Positions 46,400-58,395 of a stretch of 64,000 bases of DNA are shown here, in pieces (within the stretch, counting starts at the first letter, position 1; every line of letters starts with the position of its first letter). Below the pieces are notes generated by a model. That model saw nothing but the letters and a program-made list of their open reading frames with translations, did no database searches and was not told the origin of the DNA. The stretch spans positions 72,931,335-72,995,334 of the forward strand of contig CM054178.1 of assembly GCA_028829895.1 (NCBI GenBank), read 5' to 3'. The position numbers were made by a program, and so were the translations under genes. This stretch comes from Sinotaia quadrata. Lineage: Eukaryota; Mollusca; Gastropoda; Architaenioglossa; Viviparidae.

Positions 46400-47401
46400 C
46401 CAGGCCAGAGTCGGTGGTGGTTTTGATTTGCATACGAAGAAATACATTTACCGGATTACATCGAAAGCCAGCAAGTGCAAGTTTAGTCGGCTGCATGTCA
46501 GCAATCGAGAACACTGGCATTCGGGGTCCGGATTCATGTTTTCATTTTTTTCTTTGTTCTGTCTGCTGAGATAATGCCTAACCAGTATAAATGCCAATAG
46601 TACTATTCAGCGTGACACTAATAGTTACACAGCAGAAATGCGTACTATCAAGGATGGGGCAAAGTTGTGTCATTCTAACCATTTACCCTTTTACGGACGT
46701 GATTCGGCTAGAGGGGGGAAAGGGTCACATTTCAGTCCTGGCTAGGTTTGTTTTGTTTTACAAAGGTCACGGAATTGCATTCAGTTTCGTCTTCAGTAGT
46801 TTTAAATTTGAAAATGCCATCAACAAACTAAAAGTGTTCAAATGAGACCTGATATTAAAACATAATTTTACTTTTGAACCGATCCCTAAATGACTATGCT
46901 ACAATATTCGCTTACATGAGGGATTTGCTACCCACTTTTCCGGTCTTGTTTTTTTAAAAAAAGAACAACAATGCTTTCTCCGTTTTCATCTCGGTTTCTA
47001 TTATCGTTTCGTGTTTCTTTCCCTATTTGTTTTCTTTTGGTGGTGGTTGCGCCTCAAATTTTGTATTATGTTCCTTTTCCTTTATTGAAGACTGCAGAAA
47101 GCTGATCGTCAAAATCAGCATATAAATCGTCCTTCAAATTTCAAAGAGTTTAGCAGGGTTTCCTCTCATCCCCATCTCTCTTTCCGATCCAAGTCTCTCT
47201 CCAAATGAGACACCACCACCACCCGTCTACATACGTCATTGATGTTTGCTGACTTTTAAAAAGGTATTGGTTTTCCAATTGTCAAAGTTTTAGAATTTGT
47301 CAGCTGTTACTTTGCATTAGCAAAACACGTGACTCCGACTTGAAGACGGCTTCAAATCGCTAGAAGTGGCTCGATATTTGTGATTTGTAAGTGCTGGCGA
47401 C
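46400..47401. other. Non-coding, no feature seen
   Basis: An 84-codon frame at 46591-46845 has background composition. Confidence 0.35.
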
Positions 47402-47470
47402 TGACATCTAGTTGTTTGTGCAGGGATATATAATTACAACGAGTGACATCTAGTTGTTTGTGCAGGGATT
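47402..47470. repeat. 42-bp duplication
   Basis: 'tgacatctagttgtttgtgc' plus 'agggat' at 47402 and 47444. Confidence 0.88.
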
Positions 47471-47670
47471 TTTCCAGTAATGTTTAAATAGCTGATGATA
47501 ATGAGCACGAGAGAAAAGGTTGTGTTCTGTGTTTTGTTATGTACTTTAAATATATATATATATCATTCTACAGTTTGCGAAATAAATGATACAATAATCG
47601 AAATTATGTATTTATCACTACAAGAAAATTACTCAAATGTGATCAATAAATGTTTCCCCTAGATAAGAGG

Positions 47671-47740
<70 letters not shown>

Positions 47741-47764
47741 TGAGAGAGAGAGAGAGCGAGCGAG
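47671..47764. repeat. (GT)n(GA)n microsatellite
   Basis: About 35 GT units followed by about 9 GA units. Confidence 0.97.
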
Positions 47765-48339
47765 CAACCCTACCAAATGGTATTTCGGGACTTATTTCCT
47801 GAGATGATATAATATTATAATATTGGGTGTGGTCAGCTGAAAATGCCGGAAAAGTATTGAGTTTTCAATTATTTTGTATGATCTCTGCTTGTTAAAAAAA
47901 AAAATAGTGTCAGTGGGTCGTTCTTTCTATAACTTATGCATACACATAATTTATACAAGCATAATTAGACTCGGCAATGAAACATCTTCCACAGTGAATA
48001 CTTAGGACCACAGTAAACTTTATAATTTAAAAATACCGGTAGATATTGAGAGAAGTGCAGAATGACACAATAAAGAGTTAGAGAGCAAATGAGATTTTAA
48101 AAAAAACCCAAATCATTACAAATGACCTAAATATGCAAAAGTATAAAAACGGAATATTTCTGCACTCGCTGTTTTGTTTCACTGATATCCCAGAATTGTA
48201 AAATGCGACTTAAGTCGTGAAATGCCGTACACAGTCATAAATACATGTAGATAGATTGTGTAAGCCTAATGTGATGTTATAATGCTAGCCCCGCGCTGGC
48301 CCCGGCACGAAGGGAATTCCCTATGTAAAATTATTGCCA
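47765..48339. other. Non-coding, no feature seen
   Basis: AT-rich, turning GC-richer at 48284-48320 ('ctagccccgcgctggccc'). Confidence 0.35.
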
Positions 48340-48393
48340 TTAATTATTACACCCCCCAAAAAAATCCCCGAATTACACGCCAGCCACTGCCTA
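48340..48393 (-). mobile_element. hAT-like terminal fragment
   Basis: On the minus strand 'cagtggctggcgtgtaattc' is followed by 'ggggatttttttgggggg'. This resembles the CAGTGGCG...TTTTTGGGGGG ends of many hAT elements. No partner end or target duplication was found, so it is a fragment or coincidence. Confidence 0.25.
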
Positions 48394-48830
48394 GGGGAGA
48401 TCTCTTCCTATGCCTATCTAAGTCTTGTGTGGCTCCGCCCCCTCCCCCCAACTAGGCAAGGATATAGGGAAGATTATATGCTAATACTAAGCTATTGACG
48501 TAAAGTACGAACACGTCACACGAACTACACAATACGAAGCGGTTGCAAAACAGAGCCTAATGATCAAAGAGCACAAAATCACTACTTTAATTAAATACAA
48601 TAAATGCACAAATAGTATAACCAAACAAATATCTATGTAATAATTGTAATTATAGAAAATTGTAAATGTAATTTATTGTATTTTGTCTAATTTAAAGTTC
48701 CATAACCTTCGTACGAGTCTTTGCTGCTCGCGACAAAGCACAAATTGATAATAGCCACTGTTGTGGGTGTTCTTGGATAACTAAATTAAAGATCAACTAT
48801 TAATCATTGAAATTATTATCACGCTCACCC
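48394..48830. other. AT-rich non-coding
   Basis: No feature beyond a pyrimidine-rich patch at 48430-48450. Confidence 0.4.
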
Positions 48831-49328
48831 AAACCTCCGCCCTCATGGCTTTACTAGTGTTGAGAGAGAAACCTCCGCCCTCATGGCTTTACTAGTGTGG
48901 GGAGAGAAACCTCCGCCCTCATGGCTTTACTAGTATTGAGAGAGAAACCTCCGCCCTCATGGCTTTACTAGTGTTGAGAGAGAAACCTCCGCCCTCATGG
49001 CTTTACTAGTATTGAGAGAGAAACCTCCGCCCTCATGGCTTTACTAGTATTGAGAGAGAAACCTCCGCCCTCATGGCTTTACTAGTATTGAGAGAGAAAC
49101 CTCCGCCCTCATGGCTTTACTAGTGTTGAGAGAGAAACCTCCGCCCTCATGGCTTTACTAGTATTGAGAGAGAAACCTCCGCCCTCATGGCTTTACTAGT
49201 ATTGAGAGAGAAACCTCCGCCCTCATGGCTTTACTAGTATTGAGAGAGAAACCTCCGCCCTCATGGCTTTACTAGTATTGAGAGAGAAACCTCCGCCCTC
49301 ATGGCTTTACTAGTGTTGAGAGAGAAAC
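48831..49328. repeat. 38-bp minisatellite, 13 near-identical copies
   Basis: Unit 'aaacctccgccctcatggct' plus 'ttactagtgttgagagag', exact 38-bp spacing throughout. The main variant is gtgttg versus gtattg, with one gtgtgg unit. Such homogeneity indicates recent expansion and likely length polymorphism. Confidence 0.97.
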
Positions 49329-49627
49329 GGTTGCGGGCTAATCTCCAAAGGATTAACGGCTGGTTACTGAACTCCATATATGTACTAGAATATCACTCCC
49401 GGTGAATTACGATTGGGACAGTACTCCATCTTTACACACAGTAATCCAACTTTGAAAATACACTCCCTGTGATTTCTACAGCCCACAGTAATCCAATTTT
49501 AGCAGTGAATCTGCCACACAGAAATTCTTATTCTAAGGAAATTCACTCCAAGTGCAATTTACAAATAGACTCCTTACAGATATGAGGTTACATGGCCAAT
49601 TCTGATAGCCTTACCAGGTTACTTTAG
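49329..49627. other. Unique DNA, possible intron
   Basis: Contains three spaced copies of 'acagtaatccaa(c/t)tt' or 'ccactcc'-like motifs; ends in 'ggttactttag' before the exon-like frame. Confidence 0.35.
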
Positions 49628-49840
49628 GGACTGACTCCAGATCTTTTTAGTGCTGAGGCATATATACCCAATCTAGACTTCCCACCCAGATGGCCTAAAT
49701 GGGGCCTAACTAATGATGATGTGTATAGGCTGCACCGTGGTTCCACATTCCAATCCCACATCTTGATTGATGCCTTGCTGGCTGACCGTGTTCATAAACC
49801 AATTTCCACTCACCTCAGTGCATGGACAAATACCACATAG
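49628..49840 (+). CDS. Probable terminal exon, unknown protein
   Basis: After 'ttaccaggttactttag' a 70-codon frame opens in phase 0 and ends TAG at 49838-49840. It contains GLTPDLFSAEAYIPNLDFPP, RWPKWGLTNDDVYRLHRGST, FQSHILIDALLADRVHKPIS and THLSAWTNTT. Aromatic, acidic and basic residues are balanced, codons are varied and GC is raised, so it reads as real protein. There is no ATG near the start, hence exon rather than gene. It may belong to a host gene or to a transposon; family not recognised. Confidence 0.36.
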   Translation, partial: GLTPDLFSAEAYIPNLDFPPRWPKWGLTNDDVYRLHRGSTFQSHILIDALLADRVHKPISTHLSAWTNTT

Positions 49841-50187
49841 ATAGTACAAGAAGAAAGATCAGCTTGTGTGTATTAACTCAACTTACTGACATAGTTTAAA
49901 GTTTGAGAAAATACACAAATATTATAAAATTTGATATTTTTGGTTGATCATTTTAAATGTTGACAATGCTGACCTAATAATACTATTAAAAAAATATATA
50001 GGAGGGGAGTAATTTTATCACAGACTGTTATCGATTTATATATCGTTTTAGGACGACATGTTTATAACAGATCTCATAAGTTTGTAACCAAAGACACAGA
50101 TCTACTTTTGCTGTAATCTAAATTTCTTTTAGTGTAAACCATTACTGAGAGTAACAGGATCAGGCTGTTGATTATCAAACCATTCAT
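49841..50187. other. AT-rich non-coding
   Basis: Possible 3' UTR and flank of the preceding exon; no AATAAA close to the stop was identified. Confidence 0.35.
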
Positions 50188-50240
50188 TTCCAAATGACTT
50201 TACAAACCATTCATTTCCAAATGACTTTACAAACCATCAT
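50188..50240. repeat. 27-bp duplication
   Basis: 'aaaccattcatttccaaatg' plus 'actttac' twice. Confidence 0.9.
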
Positions 50241-50595
50241 CCTTGAAATACATGTAATAAATTAATTTCCTGTTGCTAGCTCCTGGTAAATATAATTAAT
50301 AATATTACTAGAGGTGCATTTAATTTACCAATATAAAATGACCTTCAAAGGAATCATAAATCGTCGCTCAAACTGAAAGCGAGCGAGCAAGAAATCAAAG
50401 TAAGAAATGTTGTAGTTATTTTATTCTTATAAATAAATACAATGCTTAACCCAATCTTAACTGAATTTTGTTTTAATCCTCCAGTCTTTCGTTTTTTTTT
50501 TTGTTGTTAAAAATCTCTGTTAAATAATCACTGTATTTGAAAACTTTAATGAGCTATCAAAATTAATCTTTTGAACTATCTCTACATTTTGTTAC

Positions 50596-50740
50596 ACTCA
50601 TTAGATCACACTATTTGTGTAGTGGTTAAATATAAATCTTGTCTCACTCATTAAATCACACTATGTGTAGTGGTTAAATATAAATCTTGTCTCACTCATT
50701 AAATCACACTATGTGTAGTGGTTAAATATAAATCTTGTCT
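50596..50740. repeat. 48-50-bp tandem triplication
   Basis: 'actcattaaatcacactatg' plus 'tgtagtggttaaatataaat' plus 'cttgtctc' three times. Confidence 0.93.
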
Positions 50741-51068
50741 CGGTTGACTAAGATAAAATAGAAAACAAATTAGAATTTAAAAAAGAACAATTACAGAGTA
50801 CAGCAATAGATCGGCACAGTTACTTAAAATCTACGTTATGCATGCAAGTTTTAGTTATTTTATCAACAGATACAATTAATATCAAACACAAGTTTGCATT
50901 GTTTGGCTAAAACTCTTCTCACACCTTGATTTACACTATTAACATTTTATCCATTCTTTCTTCTTGTCCTTCTAATTTAGGGGAAGCAGTTGTAAAGTGA
51001 ACCTGCATCACTACATACACAATTTACATGTGTTTTATCACAGCTGTACTGTCCCCTTCTATCGTCTA

Positions 51069-51093
51069 TCTTTCTGTCTCTCTCTCTTTCTCT

Positions 51094-51131
<38 letters not shown>
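51069..51131. repeat. (TC)n(CA)n microsatellite
   Basis: TC-rich tract then about 18 CA units. The enclosing minus-strand 120-codon frame (50977-51339) is largely this repeat. Confidence 0.95.
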
Positions 51132-51132
<1 letters not shown>

Positions 51133-52034
51133 CCATGACAACGTGTACAATATAGTAAAAGAAAAATAAGAAGGAAGAAACAATTTATTTTTTCCCACGT
51201 GCGCGGTAACTCTAGGAACCCCACCACCTGCATACTCAGACCTCCTCCGATTTATCCCTCCCCCCCCACTACTACCACCACATTGAAGTCCACATCGTTG
51301 CGTACCTGACTGAAAACAGTTTGCTGAATTGCATGACAATGCATTGCTTCCGGTTAACTGTTCATTAGACGCCTGTAGCCGTAGTAACTAAAGGAGAATA
51401 GTGACGTCAATAAATGGAAATCTATTCACCACATATGCTGATCAATAACGAGAGAACATTAAAGTTTGTAGTCTGTGTGTAGGCCTAAGCGTGTGTTAGT
51501 GTTATTTTTAAAATAAGCGCCTTAATACCGCTTTTCAGTCTACTCAGTAGACTATTCACAACCATCTGTCAGGGAAAGAGCATTTGAATAAAGCGTCTGG
51601 GCCTGCCGTGTGTCTTAGTTAACTTAGCCTGGTAAATGATAGGCCAAAGTTAAAAGACCTTTGTTTAACAGAGGCTTTATGGGTAAACTTAACAAACAGT
51701 TCAATGAACTTCGTCACAGGTTGTATGGGCTAGTTTGGTTCATGAGGGTGAGGGTATCGATATACCAATCCATTTCAATCGTACTTGTCCAGCAGTGTAT
51801 ACCTAGCTGCATTATGAACATGATTTTATTTATTTGATTTACAACGTAAAGTACACTCAAGTTTAAGCATACAGTATGAATTACAGTGTAAAGCGTGTAT
51901 ACTCAAGTTTAAGCATATAGTACATTTGATATGACATGTCAGAGCTGCATCAGGTCAACGCAGTGGTGGCCAAAAGCACATTCACATTTTCAAAAGAGTT
52001 TGAGGGGCGCCATCAATTTGTCAAAGCTTATTTT
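51132..52034. other. Non-coding; CRE at 51402; 54-bp duplication near 51846-51923
   Basis: A perfect TGACGTCA at 51402-51409 lies in a moderately GC-rich patch. 'actcaagtttaagcata' plus 'agta' is duplicated at about 51854 and 51901. Confidence 0.45.
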
Positions 52035-52146
52035 TGTACTTGCCATTAAATAACAATGTAAATCATCATATTTAGTAATACGTAATGTACGTACTTGACA
52101 TTAAATAACATGTAAATCATCATATTTAGTAATACGTAATGTACGT
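52035..52146. repeat. 56-bp direct duplication
   Basis: 'cattaaataacaatgtaaat' through 'tagtaatacgtaatgtacgt' twice, differing by a 1-bp gap. Confidence 0.92.
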
Positions 52147-54435
52147 GTCTATACTATTGAAGCGGATTACTCCTTCACTATTACTTTGTGGATTTGCTCT
52201 TTTTGATTCCGTCTGGATGATGAATTAAGTAGCTTGTACAAAATAAATATAAAAAGCAGGCAAGTTTCGTCTTATTTATTATTAAAAGTACGATATTTTT
52301 GAACTAGTGGCCGAAATATATTTATTATACTTACTTTAAAATGGCTAAATAAAAATATTCTTTCTATTTTTATTTGTATCTGGATTTCAACAAGTAAACA
52401 CAAATATGAATAATGTTAAGAACAATGTCGTTACGTGTATCCTGATTTCTATAAACATACAAATATGAATAATGTAATAATAAGCGCTCATCAGAACTGA
52501 ATAGAAAAAATATATTTAATTCACGAGCTTTTACTGTATAAATGTTGGCACTGTATTTCATTAGCCAGATTTTAACAGTTGAAGGAGTAAAATTATATTT
52601 CCGTTTGTAAGCAATCATCACAACGCCCATCTGTAAGTCATGTGTATTTTGACTTTATTATTATCATCGTGTTTGATTCCAAAGAGTTACTCTGCCAAAT
52701 TAACTTCCCTGCGAGAAGCTTAAAAGGAAACGTCCGCCCACCGCTTGTAAAGCGATTGTCTTGGGCATCAATTTGCAAAGAACTGTTTCTGACTCGCAGG
52801 GTCCGGAGTAGCCGAGATTGTGTAGGGAAGAGGGGGGGGGGAACTGAAAAGGAGGTTCAAACGAGGTCAAGAGCATAGAGACCTTGACAAACTCGCGTGC
52901 GCAAGGTCAAGCGTAGCATTTCCTATACAAACTTTAAACAGTAACCCGAGAAGTTGGGTGTAAATAAAATTTGAAGAAAAAGATAGTACAGCCACTAAAC
53001 GACAAATATGGCAGTGTACAACTATCTGACAGTGGAAAAACCGCGCAGCTATCTTTTATAGGCTTTTTGAATTACAGCAGACCTTTAAGTAAACGTGTCG
53101 CTTGATTTGAAGTAGATAATTATTTATTTGCTTACAATCATAATAATTTTTAAATACATACAAACCCGAAATTCCTTACACAATAAAGATAAAGAGGTAT
53201 AAGCCAGCAGTGAACATGTTCTTAAGCTTAAAGGGTATGTTTTGGTTGTGAAGTAATTTTTCAGATATAAGAGTTCAGAGATTATATACTTCAACCCTTG
53301 AATTTGAATACTTGATATTAATCGCTAAGTGTAGTTAAATTCGTGTTTTATACTGCAACCAATGGAAATCGCGGAATCTTTCTAAAACGGAAGTGACTTA
53401 TTGAGAGGTCATTGCCTTTGTTTACATTTAGTTGTTGATAGCTAGACATTCAACATCGTGTTTTGTCGTTTATTTGCTATTGACCACCTTCAAAGATTTG
53501 TATCAGCGATGACAGAACCGATTGAGTGGAGAGGAAATTTCCTCTTCAGGGACAGAAGACATGCTACTAAAACTATATAAGTTTAAACCTAAATAAGGAT
53601 ACCAAACAGCCAGGCGAAGCGACATCTTTCTTCGGCAGCCCGCTGACTTTACAGCGGCTAGGACACGTGATGTTGAGACCAACTCGTATTGTGCATGTAT
53701 TTCACAGGCTTTCATTTGGACTCACTTTACAGCACGAATTACTTTCTCATTCTAGATATTGATTAATGTTATTATTTTTAAAAGAAATAATCCTTGTTTT
53801 GTTATATGTTGTATTGGAAAGAAACGAAACGAAAATTATTGTCAAATTGACATTTACGACAGTGATATACATTACTGTTTCTAAACGTCTGTAGAGAAAA
53901 GTTGACAGTTGTATAAGCAATGTAACTAAGTTACTTTATAATACAGTAAATTTGAACACAAATAAAATAGTATTGTTTGATCTACATTTTTTTTCTGTAC
54001 ATGCTCCAGCAGTTATATACTTCTCATTATAGCCAACAACAAACAAAATTCACCAAGCAAAGTTTTAGTGTTATATATATTCCGAAAATAATCTTTTCAT
54101 AATTGGTACATATACACCATATGTGCTGCAATTTCATAATGGCAGAGCTAGGTTTATGTCATGTGAAATTCCATCTGAAAATAAGTATTTTAGATTTTTA
54201 GTATACATATATTATTATGGTATATTTTTATCCCTTTCTTGTCACAATCTGATTCTGTATTATCACAGCTTTCCATAATCAGTATTTTTACTCCCTCAGA
54301 TCTATAAGTGGAAGGCTATTTAATCGGTATTGCTACTTTTCCCTAGCTTCAGTGTGTTAAGTTAGCGGCACATATCGTCTGCACAGAGCACCTCGGTAAG
54401 TGGGGTCAAGAGGTGCTCCTTTGTTTCATTCACGC
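52147..54435. other. Mostly non-coding; two weak exon-like patches
   Basis: A 78-codon plus frame (52642-52878) and a promoter-like patch around 53350-53520 are present. The patch has CCAAT ('gcaaccaatgg'), an ETS core ('acggaagtg') and a downstream ATG at 53509 opening MTEPIEWRGNFLFRDRRHAT. It could mark a first exon, but no donor is convincing. The remainder is AT-rich. Confidence 0.3.
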
Positions 54436-54858
54436 AGTACATTGACATGTAAACAATGTCAGTACTAAATGTGTAGTGATGTGTTTGAGTACATTGGCGT
54501 GTAAACAATGTCAGTACTAAATGTGTAGTGATGTGTTTGAGTTGGCATGTAAATGTGTAGTACATTGGCGTGTAAACAATGTCAGTACTAAATGTGCAGT
54601 ACATTGGCGTGTAAACAATGTCAGTACTAAATGTGCAGTACATTGGCATGTAAACAGTGTCAGTACTAAATGTGCAGTACATTGCGTGTAAACAATGTCA
54701 GTACTAAATGTGCAGTACATTGGCGTGTAAACAATGTCAGTACTAAAGGTGTTTGAGTACATTGGCGTGTAAACAATGTCAGTACTAAATATGTAGTACA
54801 TTGGCGTGTAAACAATGTCAGTACTAAATATGTAGTACATTGGCGTGTAAACAGTTAA
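54436..54858. repeat. 39-bp minisatellite, about ten units
   Basis: Unit 'gtacattggcgtgtaaacaa' plus 'tgtcagtactaaatgtgca', with several partial or shortened units at the left. Minus-strand frames of about 105-125 codons are repeat translations. Confidence 0.94.
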
Positions 54859-56195
54859 CCTAACGCTCATTTTTTTTCTTTGATTTATCAAATGATTGAT
54901 ATCTGCTTAACGTTCTTTTGTTTTGTTTCTCTCCCCCCCACCCCATCCCCCCATGTCGGAATTATATCCTTTTGTGGACCTGCAAGAGAAACTACAAATG
55001 TTCGCAACTTCTGCTTGGAGTCATTGAGAGCAATCCATACACCACGTCACTAGCAAGCGTGTCAGCTTACGTCATCTGTTCACATAAACTTCACGAAGCT
55101 TATCGTTTTGTTCAAGTGTTGAGAGAAAACAGTTTGTCGGAATATTATGATTTCAAATGGTAGGCGGTATGGGGATGGGTTTGTTGGGGTTCGAGGGCGC
55201 CGGAGTTGTACTTGTAAATTAAAAAAAAAAATAACAACGGAAAAATTAATTTGGTTTTCGTTTATTTCATTTTCGTAGATATGAAAATTATTGCAAAATC
55301 TATTGCACGCTGCAAGCCTCTTTCTCTCTCTCTTTAACAAACACATATACACATACAGATATACAGACACTAACATTTACAACCAGGAATACATATTCGC
55401 ACGATTGCATACACAAGTGTACACATGTGAATATGCACCAAACATATTAATATTTGCTGCTTCAAGTCAATCTTTCATGTTTGTGTTCATGCCAATGAAT
55501 TCACACTAAAGTAATGAGAGCTGAGTGCAGCCGGGTCGGTTTTCCCATTTCTATAGAACAACAATGTAATTAGTTTTATATTGCTTATTTAAGCTCAACT
55601 TACTAACTGATTGCACGCACGCACAAACACACACTTGTAAACAAGTATACCGTCATAAATGTGCACACCTTATGGCACCATAGAAATATGGTAAAATGAT
55701 GATAAACAAACGCTATCCTTCACTGACACATATACCTGTGCAGGTGTGTTTAGGAGACAACTGATATGTTTTGCTTCTTTGTTTGTTTTTGTGCAGTTCT
55801 TCAACAAGCGCACAAACAGAAATTAATAGCTTACATGCCTAACGTTATTAATTTTTACTTCAGAACGAGGCTTGAAAACAGGAAAATCCGAACTGTCATT
55901 GAAAAATAAATAAAACGTAAAAATTACAGTGACATTTTCACAGCTCATGCATCGCAATAAACAGAGTATTAAAAATGAAAAGGCTGGGGAGAACCTGTTA
56001 CATCTCGTAGTTCAAATTAAAGAGACTGCATCATACACACGCACACGCACGCATACACACACTAAAAATGTCACAACAAACCTTGTGTAATTAACAATTA
56101 ACCTGTCATACTCCCCGTGTCACTTCTTATCTAATTATACGTTCAGTGTCTCGGACTGGACTGGGTGGTTTTGTTTTACTCGAAAATGAGTGTAG
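54859..56195. other. Non-coding; unassigned small frames near 54950-55165
   Basis: ATG at 54954 opens MSELYPFVDLQEKLQMFATS (24 codons) and an overlapping frame ends SLSEYYDFKW-stop at 55163. GC is raised here, so an exon is conceivable, but strand, start and splice sites cannot be decided. The rest is AT-rich with CA-rich patches. Confidence 0.3.

Positions 56196-56230
<35 letters not shown>
56196..56230. repeat. (TG)n microsatellite abutting the 5' LTR
   Basis: About 17 TG units run directly into the LTR's first bases TGTCACAG, so the insertion target was a TG tract and the exact boundary is ambiguous by a few bases. Confidence 0.9.
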
Positions 56231-56234
<4 letters not shown>

Positions 56235-57777
56235 ACAGTCTGATAAAATTGTCCGACTTCGTGACCCACTTGCCTTGTTCACTTCAAATTCGAATATTTG
56301 AAACCCTTGGCCCTTTGTTCCAAGCTTCCTTTTTCTAGGTGCTTCTAGAACAGGTCAAGATGTTATGTAACTTTAGGACCATTGTCCAGTTCTCGAACCA
56401 ACCACATGCTTTGCGAACAGTCACGTGATACGCAATATACCTTTCTATATATGTACCCACACGCTTCCGCTCCCTCACTTCGAGCACATTTTAGCTAATT
56501 CCATCAGCTTACTCGGGTCGTGAGAGGCAGCCGGCGCCATAGAGAATCAAGGTACCCTTCGACTTCTCTCAAAGGTATCATTTTATTTAATAGTATTTGC
56601 CTATGTATTGTTTAAGTATGTATTTGTGCTATGTATTATATGATTTCCATATACACTTGAGCATGGTTCAGAGAAATAGCTGAAAACCTATATGTTACGG
56701 AATATAAATTTATTGTAACCATTTTTCCATTTCTGTACTTTAATTTATATTGTTTTAATTCACTAAGAGCCAGAATGCTGCGCTCGATATGAATTCTTCA
56801 TGTAATTCAATTATTGCGTGTAATTTTAATTGTAAATTGTGAAGCGCTCTGTTGGTTTGAATTACCTCTTTGTATGAACATTAATTTAACGTTGTATCTA
56901 TTTTATTGCTTCATACGTCATGACTGTTAAATGGAACACATGTGAGACGATTATATTTTTTTTAAATCTAATTGTAAGCGACGCGAAGTCGAAACTCTTT
57001 GTTCAGCGTATTTAATTGAGCCATGCCTAAGTAGGACCTGTTAGGTTGAGAATTATATCCAAACACGTTGCATCCACAGGTCGGCTCATGGTTCATGTTC
57101 ACCCATGCCTCACCTGCATTAGCTTATTGGTGTAAGCGTGTCGAAATCCACTCTGAGGGCCATGCTGCAAAAATTCCAGTTCCTAGCCACTAACAAAGGG
57201 ACATCATTCCTTATGCACCACGTGTGTCGTTAAAGGGGGACTGAGGGAACGAACCGGCATGATTGAGTGTTGAGACCAAGGATACAAGAATAGAGCTAAG
57301 TGCAAAATCAAGTGTACAGATCTCAAAGGAACACTTTTCTGGCAATTTAGATTGACAAAAATCAGGCATAGGCGCGTAAAGACAGAGTGAAGACTATTCG
57401 CGTTGCATTCGATTTATTGTTAATTTGTTAAACTTTATTAAATCTTATTTTCTTTGTTAATACCTCTTAGTAGTTGATTTCTATGCACAATAGACCAATT
57501 AGATTAATTCTTAGATTTGAATGGGGGCGGATGAGCGGAAAGATTGATGACGAGTGCATATTAATTTAGAGGGATTTAACTGTTTTCAAATCTAGCTAAA
57601 AGTTCGCAGTTTATTAGTCTGTAAATTTGTCGTCTGAACTACAAGACGCACTTTTAATTAGTCAGATAATAAATTGAGCAACCAGTCTGCGTAGAATATG
57701 AGAGGAAGAATTAATTATATTTAAAGTCTTTTAATTATTCTAAGCAGGGTCTTTAAATAAATACTGGAAACGTAACA
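56231..57777 (+). repeat. 5' long terminal repeat
   Basis: The start is fixed by the identical repeat at 62957. The end is inferred: 'cgtaaca' at 57771-57777 gives the complement of the TGT start, is preceded by AATAAA (57756-57761), and is followed four bases later by a primer-site-like sequence. Only the first 1,045 bp are verified against the 3' copy. Length would be about 1,547 bp, long for a gypsy element. Confidence 0.8.
56421..56452 (+). promoter_or_regulatory. LTR U3 core promoter candidate
   Basis: A TATA-like 'tatatat' (56446-56452) lies about 23 bp downstream of an E-box CACGTG ('cagtcacgtgatacg'). The same pair recurs in the 3' LTR, about 6,726 bp downstream. Transcription would start around 56475-56485. 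Confidence 0.4.
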
Positions 57778-57779
57778 AG

Positions 57780-57800
57780 TGTGGGTCGTCGCGGGATTGA
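57780..57800 (+). other. Primer-binding site candidate
   Basis: Immediately after the inferred LTR end, 'tgtgggtcgtcgcgggatt' has the geometry of a tRNA complement. The ATT that pairs with the T-loop lies 16 bases from the start, as expected for T-stem, acceptor, discriminator and CCA. Its third base departs from the expected TGG, and I cannot match it to a standard tRNA. Tentative. Confidence 0.3.
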
Positions 57801-58395
57801 TATGTATTAAATTGTAAATTGTAACATTTTTATACATAGGGCGCATCATAACCTAGAAACGAACGAACGAACAGAATTGCCAATTGTTCTTTTGATTTTT
57901 GTATCACTGATTTTCTTTGCTTTGTTGTGACATGTGCATGTATTCTTTTGCAGAGTAGCGTGCATGTTAGTTAATGTTGATATATTTAAGCGTAGTTAAA
58001 TATGTCATGTTAGCTATTGAATGATTTATTTAGTATTGTGTTACTGAGTACTTCATTGTGAGGAGTCGAAGGTTATACCGCCAGCTAGGAGAGTTATCGG
58101 TAGTAACAGACTTCGGACTATTATATTTAGGGTGCTAGATATAATGTGTAATGTTGTATGGTAGGAGCCGTGACATTACGGAAGTCTTGGAACAGCGGAC
58201 ACTGTGACAAGCAGGTGAAACGTGTAAAGAGTTAACGCGTAATTTATTTCGGAAGGTGTTCTGAGTAAATTAAATAATTTTTGTAAGGTTGTAGCCTAAA
58301 AGTTATTTTCGGGATAAGCGGAGTTATCGCCGACGGTTAAAACACACAATTCACGAGATACATTCTTATTGTAGCCAGCGCGCTAAGACAGTAAA
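57801..58395 (+). other. Untranslated leader of the retrotransposon
   Basis: About 600 bp of AT-rich sequence without a long frame, between the primer site and the Gag-Pol ATG. It presumably holds packaging signals; none is identifiable by eye. Confidence 0.6.

Noticed and set aside
51970..52010. 'cagtggtggcc' as a second hAT terminus
   Set aside because: No inverted partner, no target duplication and no G-run following; too short to support.
54362..54891. 106- and 124-codon repetitive minus-strand frames
   Set aside because: Periodic translations of the 39-bp minisatellite in two frames, with no unique coding part.
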